Source of the DNA: BRH-c25 sp035627615
GTDB taxonomy: Bacteria > Bacillota > Clostridia > Lutisporales > Lutisporaceae
DNA length: 64,000 nucleotides
Assembly: GCA_035627615.1 (NCBI GenBank)
Contig: DASPLL010000026.1
Coordinates: forward strand, 1 to 64,000
Direction: 5' to 3'
Positions 1-8,395 of the stretch are shown in pieces (position 1 is the stretch's first letter; each line of letters starts with the position of its first letter). Below the pieces are notes generated by a model. That model saw only the letters and a program-made list of their open reading frames with translations. It did not search any database and had not been told where the DNA came from. A program made the translations under genes and the position numbers.

Positions 1-258
1 ATTGCCGGCAGCATCAAATATCTTCTTGACCAAGCTGTAGCCTTTCTGCCTGAGTAACGGATTGACCAGGCGCTCAATCTCGCCTGTACTATGCTGATCT
101 TTGATATACACGGAATAGATATTGTTCTGATTGATCCTTTCCACCAGCCTGGGTGTCAGCCGGGTTCCGGCATTGACAAGTGTCAGTCCCTCGTCAGTAT
201 AAAGCGCCTCGGATAATACTGCATCTTCCGGGATATACTTCGTGGGAACAAGCCTCAT
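1..258 (-). CDS. HD-GYP family protein, N-terminal part (cut by window edge)
   Basis: Translating the minus strand from the ATG at 258 gives an open 86-residue start (MRLVPTKYIPEDAVLSEALY...) that runs off the window. This N-terminus, with its DEGLTLVNAGTRLTP and INQNNIYSVYIKD stretches, is the lead-in seen in clostridial HD-GYP proteins, which are c-di-GMP phosphodiesterases. The catalytic HD-GYP residues lie outside the window, so activity cannot be confirmed. The gene sits behind a c-di-GMP-I riboswitch (391-470), which fits a signal-degrading enzyme controlled by its own substrate. Confidence 0.75.
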   Translation of the reverse strand, partial: MRLVPTKYIPEDAVLSEALYTDEGLTLVNAGTRLTPRLVERINQNNIYSVYIKDQHSTGEIERLVNPLLRQKGYSLVKKIFDAAGN

Positions 259-308
259 ATGAATCACACGCCTCTCATTGCATAAATTGTTATATTTATA
301 ACATAAAA

Positions 309-343
309 GATAAGGACTATATCGGCAAATGCCGAAATAGTCC
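309..343 (-). terminator. Riboswitch expression-platform hairpin
   Basis: Read on the minus strand, GGACTATTTCGGCA pairs with TGCCGATATAGTCC, followed by a TTATCTTTT tract. It lies between the c-di-GMP aptamer and the HD-GYP start codon, as expected of a transcription-terminator platform. An almost identical hairpin follows the second riboswitch at 10641-10670. Confidence 0.8.
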
Positions 344-390
344 CCTTAGTCTATATTTAGTACATATAGAAGTTCAACTTCATAATAGTA

Positions 391-470
391 CACCTTCGGC
401 AACCCGGCTGCCTTTGCCCGAAGCTTTAGGCCCGTGGCTTTGCGTCTCAACCTTTCGGTAGATTTGCTAT
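391..470 (-). promoter_or_regulatory. c-di-GMP-I (GEMM-I) riboswitch aptamer upstream of HD-GYP gene
   Basis: The minus strand shows the GEMM-I landmarks in order: a GCAAA start, a CCGAAAGG stem with a GAAA tetraloop, the invariant GACGCAAAGCC block, the CCTAAA tetraloop receptor, and the GCCGGGTTGCCGA closing element. Spacing matches the known class. A TATAAT -10 box lies upstream at 511-516. A terminator-like hairpin follows, then the HD-GYP gene. Whether c-di-GMP turns expression on or off cannot be read from the sequence. Confidence 0.94.
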
Positions 471-590
471 TTTCACTTATTACTATTTGATTTTCCTATC
501 ATGCTTTCCTATTATACAATAACTGCATGAAAAATGAAATGATAGTAGGTATAAGTGAGTCCCCGGTACTATATAATTAAGACTTATGGA

Positions 591-2177
591 TTATAATGAG
601 CTAATATCCCTTTTCATGAATGCCATTACACCAAGGGCAGACAATAATACCACTGCTGACGTAAGAGTAATCACCGGCATTAAAGTTATTCCATTTGTCG
701 GATACACATGTGAAAATGGCGATAGGGCAAATATGGCATCCGGCAGCACTTGCTGCTCCCAGAAAAATTCAATGAGTACAAATATTCCTACCACAGCAAA
801 ACTAAGCCCGGTCATAATCCGGGGAACTAGTCCGAAAAATAGTGCAGCTATGCCGCCGACCACCCAGACTGCAGGGAGCTTAAACACAGTCTCGCTAAAC
901 AGTCTGATAAATTCTCCCGGGTCACCCGTGGTTATTGCCGCCCCAATACCGACTGTCAAGCCCATGATAATTATTATAGCTGCCGATCCGGAGAAAGCGA
1001 CAAACATGTGGCTCACGCAGAAACGCAATCTGGAAACCGGCAATGCAAGTACTGTTTCAGCGCGTATATACGCTTCCTCTGAACGCATGCGTTGAATTGA
1101 CAGTACCGGATATATGCTTATTGTCATAGAAAGAATATAAATCATCAGAGACATAAAAGCACGGTCGGCACCGCCGAGGCGCTCTACAAACTCAGTAAAG
1201 TACGTAGCTGTTGAGCTAATATCCGCCATAGTCCTTGACACTATTCCCAGCATAAAACCGATGACTCCGAAGAAGCCAGCCCATGAGACAAGCATGCCTT
1301 TCTGGATACGCCAGGATAATGCCCTGGCTGTCCTGAAACCCGGTTTTGCGTATATACGCCCCGTGCGTTCAGGAATAAAACCTGCACCCACATCACGTCT
1401 GGCCGACAGCTTAAATGAAAGCAGTAAAAGCATAGCGATAATTGCAATAGCGACAGGCAGGACAGCAAAGTTTTCTCCTGCAAAAGAACGTATAAGCATC
1501 GGCCATTCCAGCGGGGACAGATACATCAATCCTCCCATACTGCCGCCTATATTCCATCCAATGTGAAATACCATCAGGAATGCCAGCAGTACCACAGACA
1601 TATTGGTAGCCGAGCGTGCTCCTGTAAAAATCTGCGAAAATACAGCCGCAGCTGCAGCAAAAAAGCAGCCGGAGGCACCTATTGAAAAAGCGTGGGCAAG
1701 GGAGCCGGTGAATCCCAGCCCTGCTGACAGCATACCCAACAATATCAGTACTGCCATTGCCATATTCATTCCCATGGCAGTGACAAGCGCAGCAGCAAGG
1801 GGTGCATGTCGTCCCACACAAACCGAACCCAGAAGCTCACGCCTGCCGTCCTCCTCATCCCGGCGGGTATGGCGTATTACCATTACAAAGCTGAATATTG
1901 CAGTAAAAAGACTGCACATTACTTTGGTACGCCATGCGGTATACCCTGCAATACTGATATCTAACACCCTGCCATGCATACCTATAACCATCGGGTCCTC
2001 CAGAGTGGATTTTACCTCCAAAAGTGACTCGGCAGTTGGAAATAATGCTATGCTTGAAAATGCAGTCGCCATAACCATAAGTACCGGAATCAGAAGCCAC
2101 AACGCCAGAAAAATGCGGTGCTGGCGTAGATTCAGCCTTATCAGTCTTCCTGTTGCATAAAAACCATTTGTATTCAT
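591..2177 (-). CDS. ABC-2 type exporter permease (two six-helix halves)
   Basis: 528 residues with about twelve hydrophobic segments in two halves (roughly 25-240 and 295-520). This is the layout of the large permeases that export polyketide or peptide antibiotics. It begins 11 bp after the ATPase gene stop and has a GGGGGG ribosome site before the ATG at 2177. It should be the membrane partner of the ATP-binding protein 2189-3070 in a drug or lipid exporter. The upstream TetR regulator suggests induction by the substrate. The substrate cannot be inferred. Confidence 0.85.
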   Translation of the reverse strand: MNTNGFYATGRLIRLNLRQHRIFLALWLLIPVLMVMATAFSSIALFPTAESLLEVKSTLEDPMVIGMHGRVLDISIAGYTAWRTKVMCSLFTAIFSFVMVIRHTRRDEEDGRRELLGSVCVGRHAPLAAALVTAMGMNMAMAVLILLGMLSAGLGFTGSLAHAFSIGASGCFFAAAAAVFSQIFTGARSATNMSVVLLAFLMVFHIGWNIGGSMGGLMYLSPLEWPMLIRSFAGENFAVLPVAIAIIAMLLLLSFKLSARRDVGAGFIPERTGRIYAKPGFRTARALSWRIQKGMLVSWAGFFGVIGFMLGIVSRTMADISSTATYFTEFVERLGGADRAFMSLMIYILSMTISIYPVLSIQRMRSEEAYIRAETVLALPVSRLRFCVSHMFVAFSGSAAIIIIMGLTVGIGAAITTGDPGEFIRLFSETVFKLPAVWVVGGIAALFFGLVPRIMTGLSFAVVGIFVLIEFFWEQQVLPDAIFALSPFSHVYPTNGITLMPVITLTSAVVLLSALGVMAFMKRDISSL

Positions 2178-2188
2178 GATAATCCCCC

Positions 2189-3070
2189 CTACTCATTGGA
2201 ATAGTGACGCATGAAAAGCTCCTCCAGAGTGGGAGGCGCACTTTGCAGTGCTGTTACACCACAGCTGGCCAGATATGCAAGCACAGAACTCAGCTGTGCA
2301 TTGTCCACACTTAAACACACACGCCTTCCGCTCCGTTCCAGATTACGGATACTTGAAAATGCCGACAGGCCGTCCACCGGGCGCTCTGTTTCCGCAATTA
2401 CTATCGTACCCGTGAGATGACGAAGCTCCGGCAGAGTACCCTGCTCAACAATCTTTCCTTCTTTTATAATGCTGATACGATCACAAAGGGTTTCCACCTC
2501 AGCAAGGATATGGCTGGACAAGAAGACCGTTTTGCCTGAATTCTTAGCCTCAATAACACACTGCTGAAATACCGATTCCATCAGCGGATCAAGTCCCGAT
2601 GTGGGTTCATCAAATATCAGAAGCTCCACATCCGAAACAAGAGCAGCTATAAGAGCTACCTTCTGACGGTTTCCCTTTGAATAAGTCCTGCATTTTTTTG
2701 ACGGATCCAGGTTAAACCTCTTCAGAAGCTCGGCACGGCGCTCTGCACTGTAGCTGCCGCGTAAACGGCCCAATAAATCTATGACCTCCCCACCGGTCAG
2801 ATTAGGCCATAAATTTACGTCACTGGGTACATATGCAAGACGTTTATGAAGCTCCACCGAATCCTTCCATGGGTCTCCTCCCAATAACGTCACATTGCCG
2901 CTGTTCTTTCTCAAAAGCCCCAGCAGTATGCGTATAGTAGTCGATTTGCCTGCACCATTCGGACCGATAAAGCCAAACACCTCACCCTGGGGCACTTCCA
3001 GGTCTATGCCGTTCAGTGCATGGGTCTTGCCATAACTCTTTTTGAGCATGCTTATTTTGATCATGGACAT
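2189..3070 (-). CDS. ABC transporter ATP-binding protein
   Basis: A complete ABC ATPase: Walker A GPNGAGKST, signature YSKGNRQKV (a variant of LSGGQ), Walker B LLIFDEPTSGLD, and the switch histidine in SSHIL. A C-terminal extension of about 80 residues is typical of CcmA/NatA-like drug export ATPases. The frame is open further upstream to 3124, but an AAGGAGGG site sits seven bases before the ATG at 3070, so that start is chosen. It lies 13 bp after the TetR gene and is co-transcribed with it and the permease. Confidence 0.93.
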   Translation of the reverse strand: MSMIKISMLKKSYGKTHALNGIDLEVPQGEVFGFIGPNGAGKSTTIRILLGLLRKNSGNVTLLGGDPWKDSVELHKRLAYVPSDVNLWPNLTGGEVIDLLGRLRGSYSAERRAELLKRFNLDPSKKCRTYSKGNRQKVALIAALVSDVELLIFDEPTSGLDPLMESVFQQCVIEAKNSGKTVFLSSHILAEVETLCDRISIIKEGKIVEQGTLPELRHLTGTIVIAETERPVDGLSAFSSIRNLERSGRRVCLSVDNAQLSSVLAYLASCGVTALQSAPPTLEELFMRHYSNE

Positions 3071-3083
3071 ATCAAAGCCCTCC

Positions 3084-3728
3084 TTACTTGTATAGGCATT
3101 TTCGTAGTAATGTGATATATTCATCTACATCTTTCAGGATACGTTCATATTCCGGCTCATAATCCTCCAGTTTCTTGTCGGGACTGGCCTCTTTAGCCGC
3201 ATAGCCTTCCATTGTGAAGATAATTACATCAATGGCTTTCTGCGGGTCAATATCTTTCCTGAAAAGAGAGTGGTCTACATCATAGAACAGCTTTGGATAG
3301 ACTTCCTCAGTAAAAGAAGTCTTCCGTTTATTCAACTCATCAGCCACCTCTCCCTGATCGTTCAAATATGCCGCAGTTATAAAAGCGAAAATAGCCGGAT
3401 ACTTGTGCACCAGATCAATTTTAAGCAGGGCTATCTGGCGCCAGCGTTCCAAAATATCACGCTGTTTGAGGTTTATAAGGTCAAAAAACTCTGCCAGCAC
3501 TTTTTCCAGCGCATATTCATGCAAAAATAGGAAAAGTTCCTTTTTTGTGCCAAAATAGTGGAACAGAAGACCTTTTGAAATGCCTGCCTCACGGACAATT
3601 ATATCTGTGGAGGCATTTTTATAGCCCTTTGCGAACTCTGCCATTGCAGCATTCAGTATACTGTCACGCTTATCTTCCTCCAATGACATTATCTTGTGAA
3701 CTTCCGTAGAATCAGCTTTTGTATCCAT
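3084..3728 (-). CDS. TetR/AcrR-family regulator of the ABC exporter
   Basis: 214 residues. The N-terminal TetR helix-turn-helix occupies about residues 20-65, ending in the typical SKGLLFHYFGTKKELF. The rest is an all-helical ligand-binding domain. It is the first gene of a three-gene minus-strand operon with the ABC exporter. Two identical inverted repeats overlie its promoter (3754-3805), so autoregulation and exporter control are likely. The ligand is unknown. Confidence 0.93.
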   Translation of the reverse strand: MDTKADSTEVHKIMSLEEDKRDSILNAAMAEFAKGYKNASTDIIVREAGISKGLLFHYFGTKKELFLFLHEYALEKVLAEFFDLINLKQRDILERWRQIALLKIDLVHKYPAIFAFITAAYLNDQGEVADELNKRKTSFTEEVYPKLFYDVDHSLFRKDIDPQKAIDVIIFTMEGYAAKEASPDKKLEDYEPEYERILKDVDEYITLLRKCLYK

Positions 3729-3753
3729 AAATATCTCACCTCAGTTTTATTTC

Positions 3754-3805
3754 ATTGACTGGTTTAGTCAATATAATCATATAACTATTGACTCATTCAG
3801 TCAAT
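3754..3805 (-). promoter_or_regulatory. Promoter with twin TetR operators
   Basis: Two 19-bp inverted repeats of the form ATTGACT-N5-AGTCAAT lie at 3754-3772 and 3787-3805, with centres 33 bp (three helical turns) apart. On the minus strand the upstream copy supplies the -35 TTGACT (3799-3804). A 17-bp spacer leads to the -10 TATGAT (3776-3781). The second copy covers the likely start site. Repression of 3084-3728 and the exporter by its own TetR is inferred. Confidence 0.85.
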
Positions 3806-3812
3806 GGTTTTT

Positions 3813-3850
3813 AAAAAATAAGGATGCACCAACTTTCACGGTACATCCTT
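3813..3850 (-). terminator. Rho-independent terminator after FMN-binding gene
   Basis: On the minus strand AAGGATGTACC pairs with GGTGCATCCTT, followed by ATTTTTT. It lies just downstream of the gene ending at 3869. Confidence 0.85.
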
Positions 3851-3868
3851 GTATAACATATTATTTTA

Positions 3869-4258
3869 TTATTTTTGAAGTGCACGATAAGCAGCGATCA
3901 TAATACATTTACTGCTTGAAGAAGCACCTGAAACGACATCTGCCAAAGGAGTCTGAGCAGCTATTATACGATTTACCATATCCCCGGCTTCATAACCCTG
4001 CCCACATAACTGATTATCTATATGAATTCCTGTTATTTTATGGTCCCTCACATCCACCGTCAGCTCTACCGAGACAATAAAGTCTCCATAGCTTCCCTTA
4101 TACGCGCCATCCTCAACTTTATTCAAATCTATATTTCCAACCTTATAGTACTCCTTATTAATTATATTTACCATTCTTTCCCCACGAATGTTGAATAATC
4201 CATAAGCAGCAAGACATATTAGTATGACTGCTGCAATTATCAATATGACCTTTTTCAT
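3869..4258 (-). CDS. Membrane-anchored FMN-binding domain protein (RnfG/NqrC-like)
   Basis: 129 residues: one N-terminal transmembrane helix (about 5-22), then an FMN-binding domain ending in DVVSGASSSSKC. That is the SGA(T/S)-S motif where ApbE attaches FMN covalently in RnfG, NqrC and related proteins. Here a serine replaces the usual threonine. The ATG at 4258 is preferred over 4267, which has its ribosome site too close. It follows the EFR1 gene by 45 bp and ends at a terminator, so the two form an operon. A role handing electrons from the cytoplasmic ferredoxin to an outer-face flavin is inference. Confidence 0.85.
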   Translation of the reverse strand: MKKVILIIAAVILICLAAYGLFNIRGERMVNIINKEYYKVGNIDLNKVEDGAYKGSYGDFIVSVELTVDVRDHKITGIHIDNQLCGQGYEAGDMVNRIIAAQTPLADVVSGASSSSKCIMIAAYRALQK

Positions 4259-4303
4259 TGATTTCATCTCTTTTACAAATATGCTTTTCCTGGTTTATCT
4301 GAA

Positions 4304-5047
4304 TCAATCCATAACAAAATCCTTCAATTCGATATTAGGATTCATGTGATAGGTTTTCGCCGCAAGGTTATTTCCATGCAAAGCCTTCTCAGGGCACAAA
4401 TTAAAGCAGGCTCCGCATTGCTCGCACTTATGCAGCCAGACCGGCTTACCTCCGCGGATAGCAATATTCTTCACGGGACATACCGTTTGACAAATACCGC
4501 AGCCTTTACAATTGTCATCCACATAGAATTTCTTATCCTCATTTGGAATAAGCAATAACGCCAATCTATTAGCGAGCCCTGTAAGTATGAAGCGATCCAT
4601 GAAACTTACCTTCACTGGCTCATACTCTCTCTTATCTCTGACTATAGCTGCAATATCATCGGTTTTTTCATCCCATACGTCCAGCGATTCCTTTTTTCCG
4701 TTATTCAGCAGAAGAAAACCTGCCGACAGCTTATAACCCTTAGACTTGAGCCTATTTCTCACCTGCAGCATCGTACCCGCAGGCATCCCCCCTGTTGTTA
4801 CCACGGCAAAAAAATATTTGTTTTTGTCATCAATCGTAAGCTTCCGAATCAGCTTTGATACGATTGCAGGCATTCCTAGGTCTATTACCGGAAACGCAAA
4901 TCCGATCCGCTCAGCAGAAAGATCTATATCCCCGTTCAGAGCTTTATAAACCGGCACAAGCTTTGTATCGCCCAATTTCCCTGCGATAACCCGTGCTGCA
5001 TTAAGTGCATTGCCTCTGCCCGAAAAATAGAATATGGTCGTACTCAT
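4304..5047 (-). CDS. EFR1-family flavodoxin-ferredoxin fusion
   Basis: 247 residues: an N-terminal flavodoxin-like domain (FYFSGRGNALNAAR forms the phosphate loop) and a C-terminal pair of 4Fe-4S motifs (CKGCGICQTVCP and CEQCGACFNLCP). This is the EFR1 architecture of anaerobes. It probably moves electrons between FMN and low-potential iron-sulfur carriers. An AGGGGG site precedes the ATG. It is first in a two-gene operon read from a consensus promoter that is divergent from a TetR gene and overlapped by two operators. Confidence 0.9.
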   Translation of the reverse strand: MSTTIFYFSGRGNALNAARVIAGKLGDTKLVPVYKALNGDIDLSAERIGFAFPVIDLGMPAIVSKLIRKLTIDDKNKYFFAVVTTGGMPAGTMLQVRNRLKSKGYKLSAGFLLLNNGKKESLDVWDEKTDDIAAIVRDKREYEPVKVSFMDRFILTGLANRLALLLIPNEDKKFYVDDNCKGCGICQTVCPVKNIAIRGGKPVWLHKCEQCGACFNLCPEKALHGNNLAAKTYHMNPNIELKDFVMD

Positions 5048-5065
5048 TTATTTTCCCCCTATAAT

Positions 5066-5157
5066 TAGTGTAAACATCCTTTTATAATGTTTACACTGTA
5101 AACTTAATTTTGATTATACATCTTAATGTTTACACTGTCAACATATTATGATATAAT
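5066..5157. promoter_or_regulatory. Divergent promoters with TetR operators (EFR1 / TetR)
   Basis: Minus promoter: TTGACA (5136-5141), 17 bp, TATAAT (5113-5118), driving EFR1. Plus promoter: TTTACA (5129-5134), 17 bp, TATAAT (5152-5157), driving TetR. Palindromes GTTTACACTGTAAAC (5089-5103) and GTTTACACTGTCAAC (5128-5142) share one consensus. The second covers both -35 boxes and the first lies at the EFR1 start. An extra half-site, AGTGTAAACA, is at 5067-5076. One repressor could silence both directions. Confidence 0.87.
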
Positions 5158-5196
5158 TTTCTTGGCAATATGTTAAGGAACAAAGGAGTGTTATTA

Positions 5197-5805
5197 TTGG
5201 TCAAAGAAAAATACCACCACGGCGATCTGAAAAGGGAATTATTGAAAAAAGGCTTGCAATTACTGAATAAAGACGGCTATGAAAATTTCTCATTAAGAAA
5301 AGTGGCGATTATGTGCGGTGTAAGTCATGCCGCCCCCTACAAGCACTTCAGGAGCAAGGAGGAGCTGATAGCTGCAATTATTGCGGATGTTTCAAAGAGC
5401 TTTATATCTGTAATTGCAGATGTCATGCATAAATTTACAGATGACCCTAAAGCCAGGACAATAGAAATGGGAAAGCAGTATGTTAAATTCATGGTGGAAA
5501 ACCCGGATTATTTCAAGTTCATATTCTTAACGGACCATCACAATCCCATTTTGATAAACAATGATGTATTTATAATGAGAGAAGGTCATCCCTTCGATAT
5601 GGCGAAAAAATGTGCTGCTGATTATTATTCCTCAATCAATCTCAATGAGAAGGACCAGACTTTGGAAACGCTGTCCTTATGGGGAATGATACATGGTTTT
5701 GCCGTACTCCTGGTACATAACACCATCTCATATTCCGGCGATTATCTGGAGCTGTTAGAAAGAATGCTGGATGCACAGTTGAGCAGTATCAGGCATAATA
5801 GTTAG
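5197..5805 (+). CDS. TetR/AcrR-family regulator
   Basis: About 203 residues from a TTG start at 5197, preceded by AAAGGAG at 8-bp spacing. The ATG at 5170 has no ribosome site. The N-terminal HTH (about residues 10-55) contains FSLRKVAIMCGVSHAAPYKH, typical of the subfamily with a YHHGDL start. Helices and a C-terminal WHG-like region (SLWGMIHGFAVLL) follow. It is divergent from the EFR1/FMN-binding operon, and shared operators lie between them, so it is their likely repressor. It ends against a bidirectional hairpin. Confidence 0.9.
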   Translation: MVKEKYHHGDLKRELLKKGLQLLNKDGYENFSLRKVAIMCGVSHAAPYKHFRSKEELIAAIIADVSKSFISVIADVMHKFTDDPKARTIEMGKQYVKFMVENPDYFKFIFLTDHHNPILINNDVFIMREGHPFDMAKKCAADYYSSINLNEKDQTLETLSLWGMIHGFAVLLVHNTISYSGDYLELLERMLDAQLSSIRHNS

Positions 5806-5830
5806 GCGGTCATTGCACACAATAACCGCC
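5805..5830. terminator. Bidirectional hairpin between convergent genes
   Basis: GGCGGT-C-ATTG pairs with CAAT-A-ACCGCC across a four-base loop. It separates the TetR gene (plus) from the RnfD-RnfC fusion (minus). No strong T tract is seen on either side. Confidence 0.55.
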
Positions 5831-5836
5831 CGACTT

Positions 5837-7606
5837 TCATGATATCCGCTGCTTTTTTCCCGCTATCCTCCCTGATAGGTTTTTACCTGCAGGACAGACA
5901 TAGCTGCAGCTGCCGCAGCTGATACACCTTTCTGTATTATAGGTCTGTGCTTCCAGCAGCTTCCCTTCATCCACCAGATCAGCTATCCTCTTCACATTCA
6001 GACCCATAGGACAGCAAAGCCTGCACAGACCGCAGTTAATGCATTGAAGCGATTCCTTATACCTTGGAAGCATTCCGACAGCTATAAAGTTCGTTGTTTT
6101 ACCGATCACTTCGGAATCCTCTGCGGGACGGACCTGCATAATGCCGCCGCCGACAAAGGTTATTCCCTTGCTTCCAACCGTCTTTTCAACAATATCACTC
6201 ACATGGTCACCAATTTTTACTTTTACGACCTTCCTCATATCTGCAAATAGATCCGCAACGGTGATAAATCTGGTATCTGCTTTTTTATTGCAATATACTG
6301 CCTCATAGACAGCAAGCACCGTCTGAACATTCAGAACCAGAACCCCATACTGTGCCGGATGCGAATCTGCGGGTATGCTGATCCCCAGAAGCTTCTCCAC
6401 AAATAGCTTCTCCGCTCCATAGGGATACCTGTCCGGCAGCTGGTGTATTTCAACATATTCCGGAAAATGGAGTCCGCTGATTTCCTTGGCAATATAGTAT
6501 GTCCTCCTGAATCCGGCAATCCTGCCGAGTATCTCCATCCCCCCGGCGATCCCGGCCTGACGGTTGCGCATCAACCATTTGTCATGTATGAGCCCCGGAT
6601 CACATTCCATTCCATTTACTATCAGGTATTTTTCATTTGCACCTGATCTTTTCACCGTCTCGATCTTTCTGATTGTCGGGAATCCTGCTCCACCCATTCC
6701 GAAAACATCATTCCGTTCTATGCATTTCATTATCTCTTCTGCTTCAAGTCCCTCCTGAATACATTCCGAGCAGGGCTTTTCCTCAGTCATATCAATCATT
6801 TCCATATCTGCCATACCTGCTTCCAGGGGAACTTCTATCTTAATGCCGGATAAGAAAATTCCTTTTGTCCTTCCTGAATAACGGTTCAATATGTACGATA
6901 TGCCGTTAAAAAGCAGCAATGCAGCTGATAAAGCAAACAGTGAAGTACTAAATAATAATGGCAGAAAACCGGCTAGAAATCCCGTCAGCAATCCTGATAC
7001 AGGCTTGTCTGTAGCAGTAACAGGATCTGTAATAACAATGCAGCTCCAGTATATTGCACCATAGGAAACTATGCCTGCAAAGCTCAGGCCATCACTTATA
7101 TAAAGAGCAGCCAGCATTCCCGCCAGAAAACCTAAGCCGGGAAATAATCTGACAGCAATAAAGGGCAGTGACAGAACCAATGCCGGTATTAACAACGACG
7201 CCGGATTAAAAAGGGGAAGCTCCAGCGGAAATATAATACTTAAGAGGAACATTGCCATTACCGCCGGATTAAATATGTTTTTACCGGTTCCTCCCCAAAT
7301 ATGCTTGCCTATTATCAGCGCAGCCGCAACCCCAAGTAAGCCTGCCCACCCGGGCAGGCCCTTTATCACCGGATACAATACCGCTGCAGTTACAGCTGAA
7401 GAAACGGCACAGACAGGCTTTTTGTATCGTATGTAATTAATGGTTGCATCCAATGTCAGTGCTGCAACAACTATAAGCATATATTGAAATATGGATATGG
7501 TCGAACCGACAAAATCCGGCAGCTGATATAGAGATACCGTTAAAAAGAGCACCGTTAGCAAGTGCTCGTTAGACCATCGGCTTCTTATCAGTGGATAGGT
7601 ATTCAT
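5837..7606 (-). CDS. RnfD-like membrane domain fused to RnfC-like electron-transfer domain
   Basis: 589 residues. Residues about 15-245 are a compact, 8-10 helix RnfD/NqrB-like domain with GGTGKNIFNPAV and TDPVTATDKPVSG signatures. Residues about 280-589 resemble RnfC: GMGGAGFPT (flavin/NADH site), VNGMECDPG, an SLBB-like segment, and two 4Fe-4S motifs, CINCGLCRLCCP and CISCGSCSYVCP. RnfC and RnfD are normally separate proteins. The SGAT flavinylation motif of RnfD is not visible. Its ATG overlaps the stop of the CoA-binding gene (ATGA), implying coupled translation. Other Rnf subunits are absent from the window. Function is inferred as NAD(P)H- or ferredoxin-linked membrane electron transfer. 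Confidence 0.88.
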   Translation of the reverse strand: MNTYPLIRSRWSNEHLLTVLFLTVSLYQLPDFVGSTISIFQYMLIVVAALTLDATINYIRYKKPVCAVSSAVTAAVLYPVIKGLPGWAGLLGVAAALIIGKHIWGGTGKNIFNPAVMAMFLLSIIFPLELPLFNPASLLIPALVLSLPFIAVRLFPGLGFLAGMLAALYISDGLSFAGIVSYGAIYWSCIVITDPVTATDKPVSGLLTGFLAGFLPLLFSTSLFALSAALLLFNGISYILNRYSGRTKGIFLSGIKIEVPLEAGMADMEMIDMTEEKPCSECIQEGLEAEEIMKCIERNDVFGMGGAGFPTIRKIETVKRSGANEKYLIVNGMECDPGLIHDKWLMRNRQAGIAGGMEILGRIAGFRRTYYIAKEISGLHFPEYVEIHQLPDRYPYGAEKLFVEKLLGISIPADSHPAQYGVLVLNVQTVLAVYEAVYCNKKADTRFITVADLFADMRKVVKVKIGDHVSDIVEKTVGSKGITFVGGGIMQVRPAEDSEVIGKTTNFIAVGMLPRYKESLQCINCGLCRLCCPMGLNVKRIADLVDEGKLLEAQTYNTERCISCGSCSYVCPAGKNLSGRIAGKKQRIS

Positions 7607-8031
7607 CTCTTAACACCTGCAAAGAAGCCATGGATCCTGTGCAGACCTGATCCAAAAAGCATCATAGGGCAGCCTGCTGCCGTTTCGATCCCCAACTGCC
7701 TGCATTGTTCCTGTATATCCTGATCTGCTATTTTTTCGTTTTGAAAAAGTATTCTCTTTATCCCGTTTTCCTTAAGAGTCTTGATTACCTTCCGGGCATT
7801 GTCGCTTTTTAATAGCACATATGCCGTTTCCGGAACTTTAGGAAGCTCTGAAAAATCCTGATAGACCTTGACGTCAAAACCATCCTTTGTTCTGGTGTTC
7901 ATAGGATAGACCTTGAATCCATTCTTTACAAAGGCATTCATGACACCGCTGCAAAATGCCTTATCCCTGCCTGAATACCCAAGGAATAGGACTTCGTTTC
8001 CCTTGAAGAATTCCTTACTGATTTTTTTCAT
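7603..8031 (-). CDS. CoA-binding domain protein (Rossmann fold)
   Basis: 142 residues from the ATG at 8031, which has an AGAGGCG site. The longer open frame upstream runs into repeats and is rejected as coding. The protein is a single CoA_binding_2 Rossmann domain: EVLFLGYSGRDKAFCSGVMN is the nucleotide loop, and it ends GCPMMLFGSG. Similar small proteins bind CoA or act as accessory NAD/CoA-sensing units. It is translationally coupled to the RnfD-RnfC fusion, so it may regulate or partner that protein (inference). Confidence 0.83.
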   Translation of the reverse strand: MKKISKEFFKGNEVLFLGYSGRDKAFCSGVMNAFVKNGFKVYPMNTRTKDGFDVKVYQDFSELPKVPETAYVLLKSDNARKVIKTLKENGIKRILFQNEKIADQDIQEQCRQLGIETAAGCPMMLFGSGLHRIHGFFAGVKR

Positions 8032-8157
8032 AATAATACGCCTCTTATCCTCTAATTTTTTTATCACACTATATATACTGCTTAGCCCACTAAAATGTTT
8101 CACCTTTTTGTTACTCTTTCCAAATTTTCCTTCGGCAGGTACGAGGCTACGGGGTTT

Positions 8158-8395
8158 CGAGGCTGCGAGGCTGCGAGGCTGCGGGGAGAACGGGTAACAC
8201 GGATTTCCTTCGGAAAAACACGGCAGGGAATGCTGGATGATACCCGGCAATCAAGCAAATATCGATATTTATTAATGTACCGGTACAAGACAATATGTAC
8301 TAACCGTGTCCCTCAGTGTAAATCTCCGTGTGCTCCGTGGTATCCGTACCTAGACCCGCAAGGAATACCCGAGCTTTCCTCGCAGCCTCGCAGCC
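8158..8395. repeat. Tandem 8-mers and an 18-bp inverted repeat in a gene-free stretch
   Basis: The gap 8032-8495 holds three exact copies of CGAGGCTG (8158-8181), with an imperfect copy at 8142. 8161-8178 is repeated exactly inverted at 8378-8395 (CCTCGCAGCCTCGCAGCC). Between them are degenerate ACACGG / CCGTGT blocks and two short palindromes, AAATATCGATATTT (8257-8270) and TGTACCGGTACA (8276-8287). The GC content is higher than in neighbouring intergenic DNA. No gene is supported here. Confidence 0.75.

Noticed and set aside
586..1095. 169-aa plus-strand open frame
   Set aside because: It lies entirely opposite the ABC permease gene, with no ribosome site and no family-like features.
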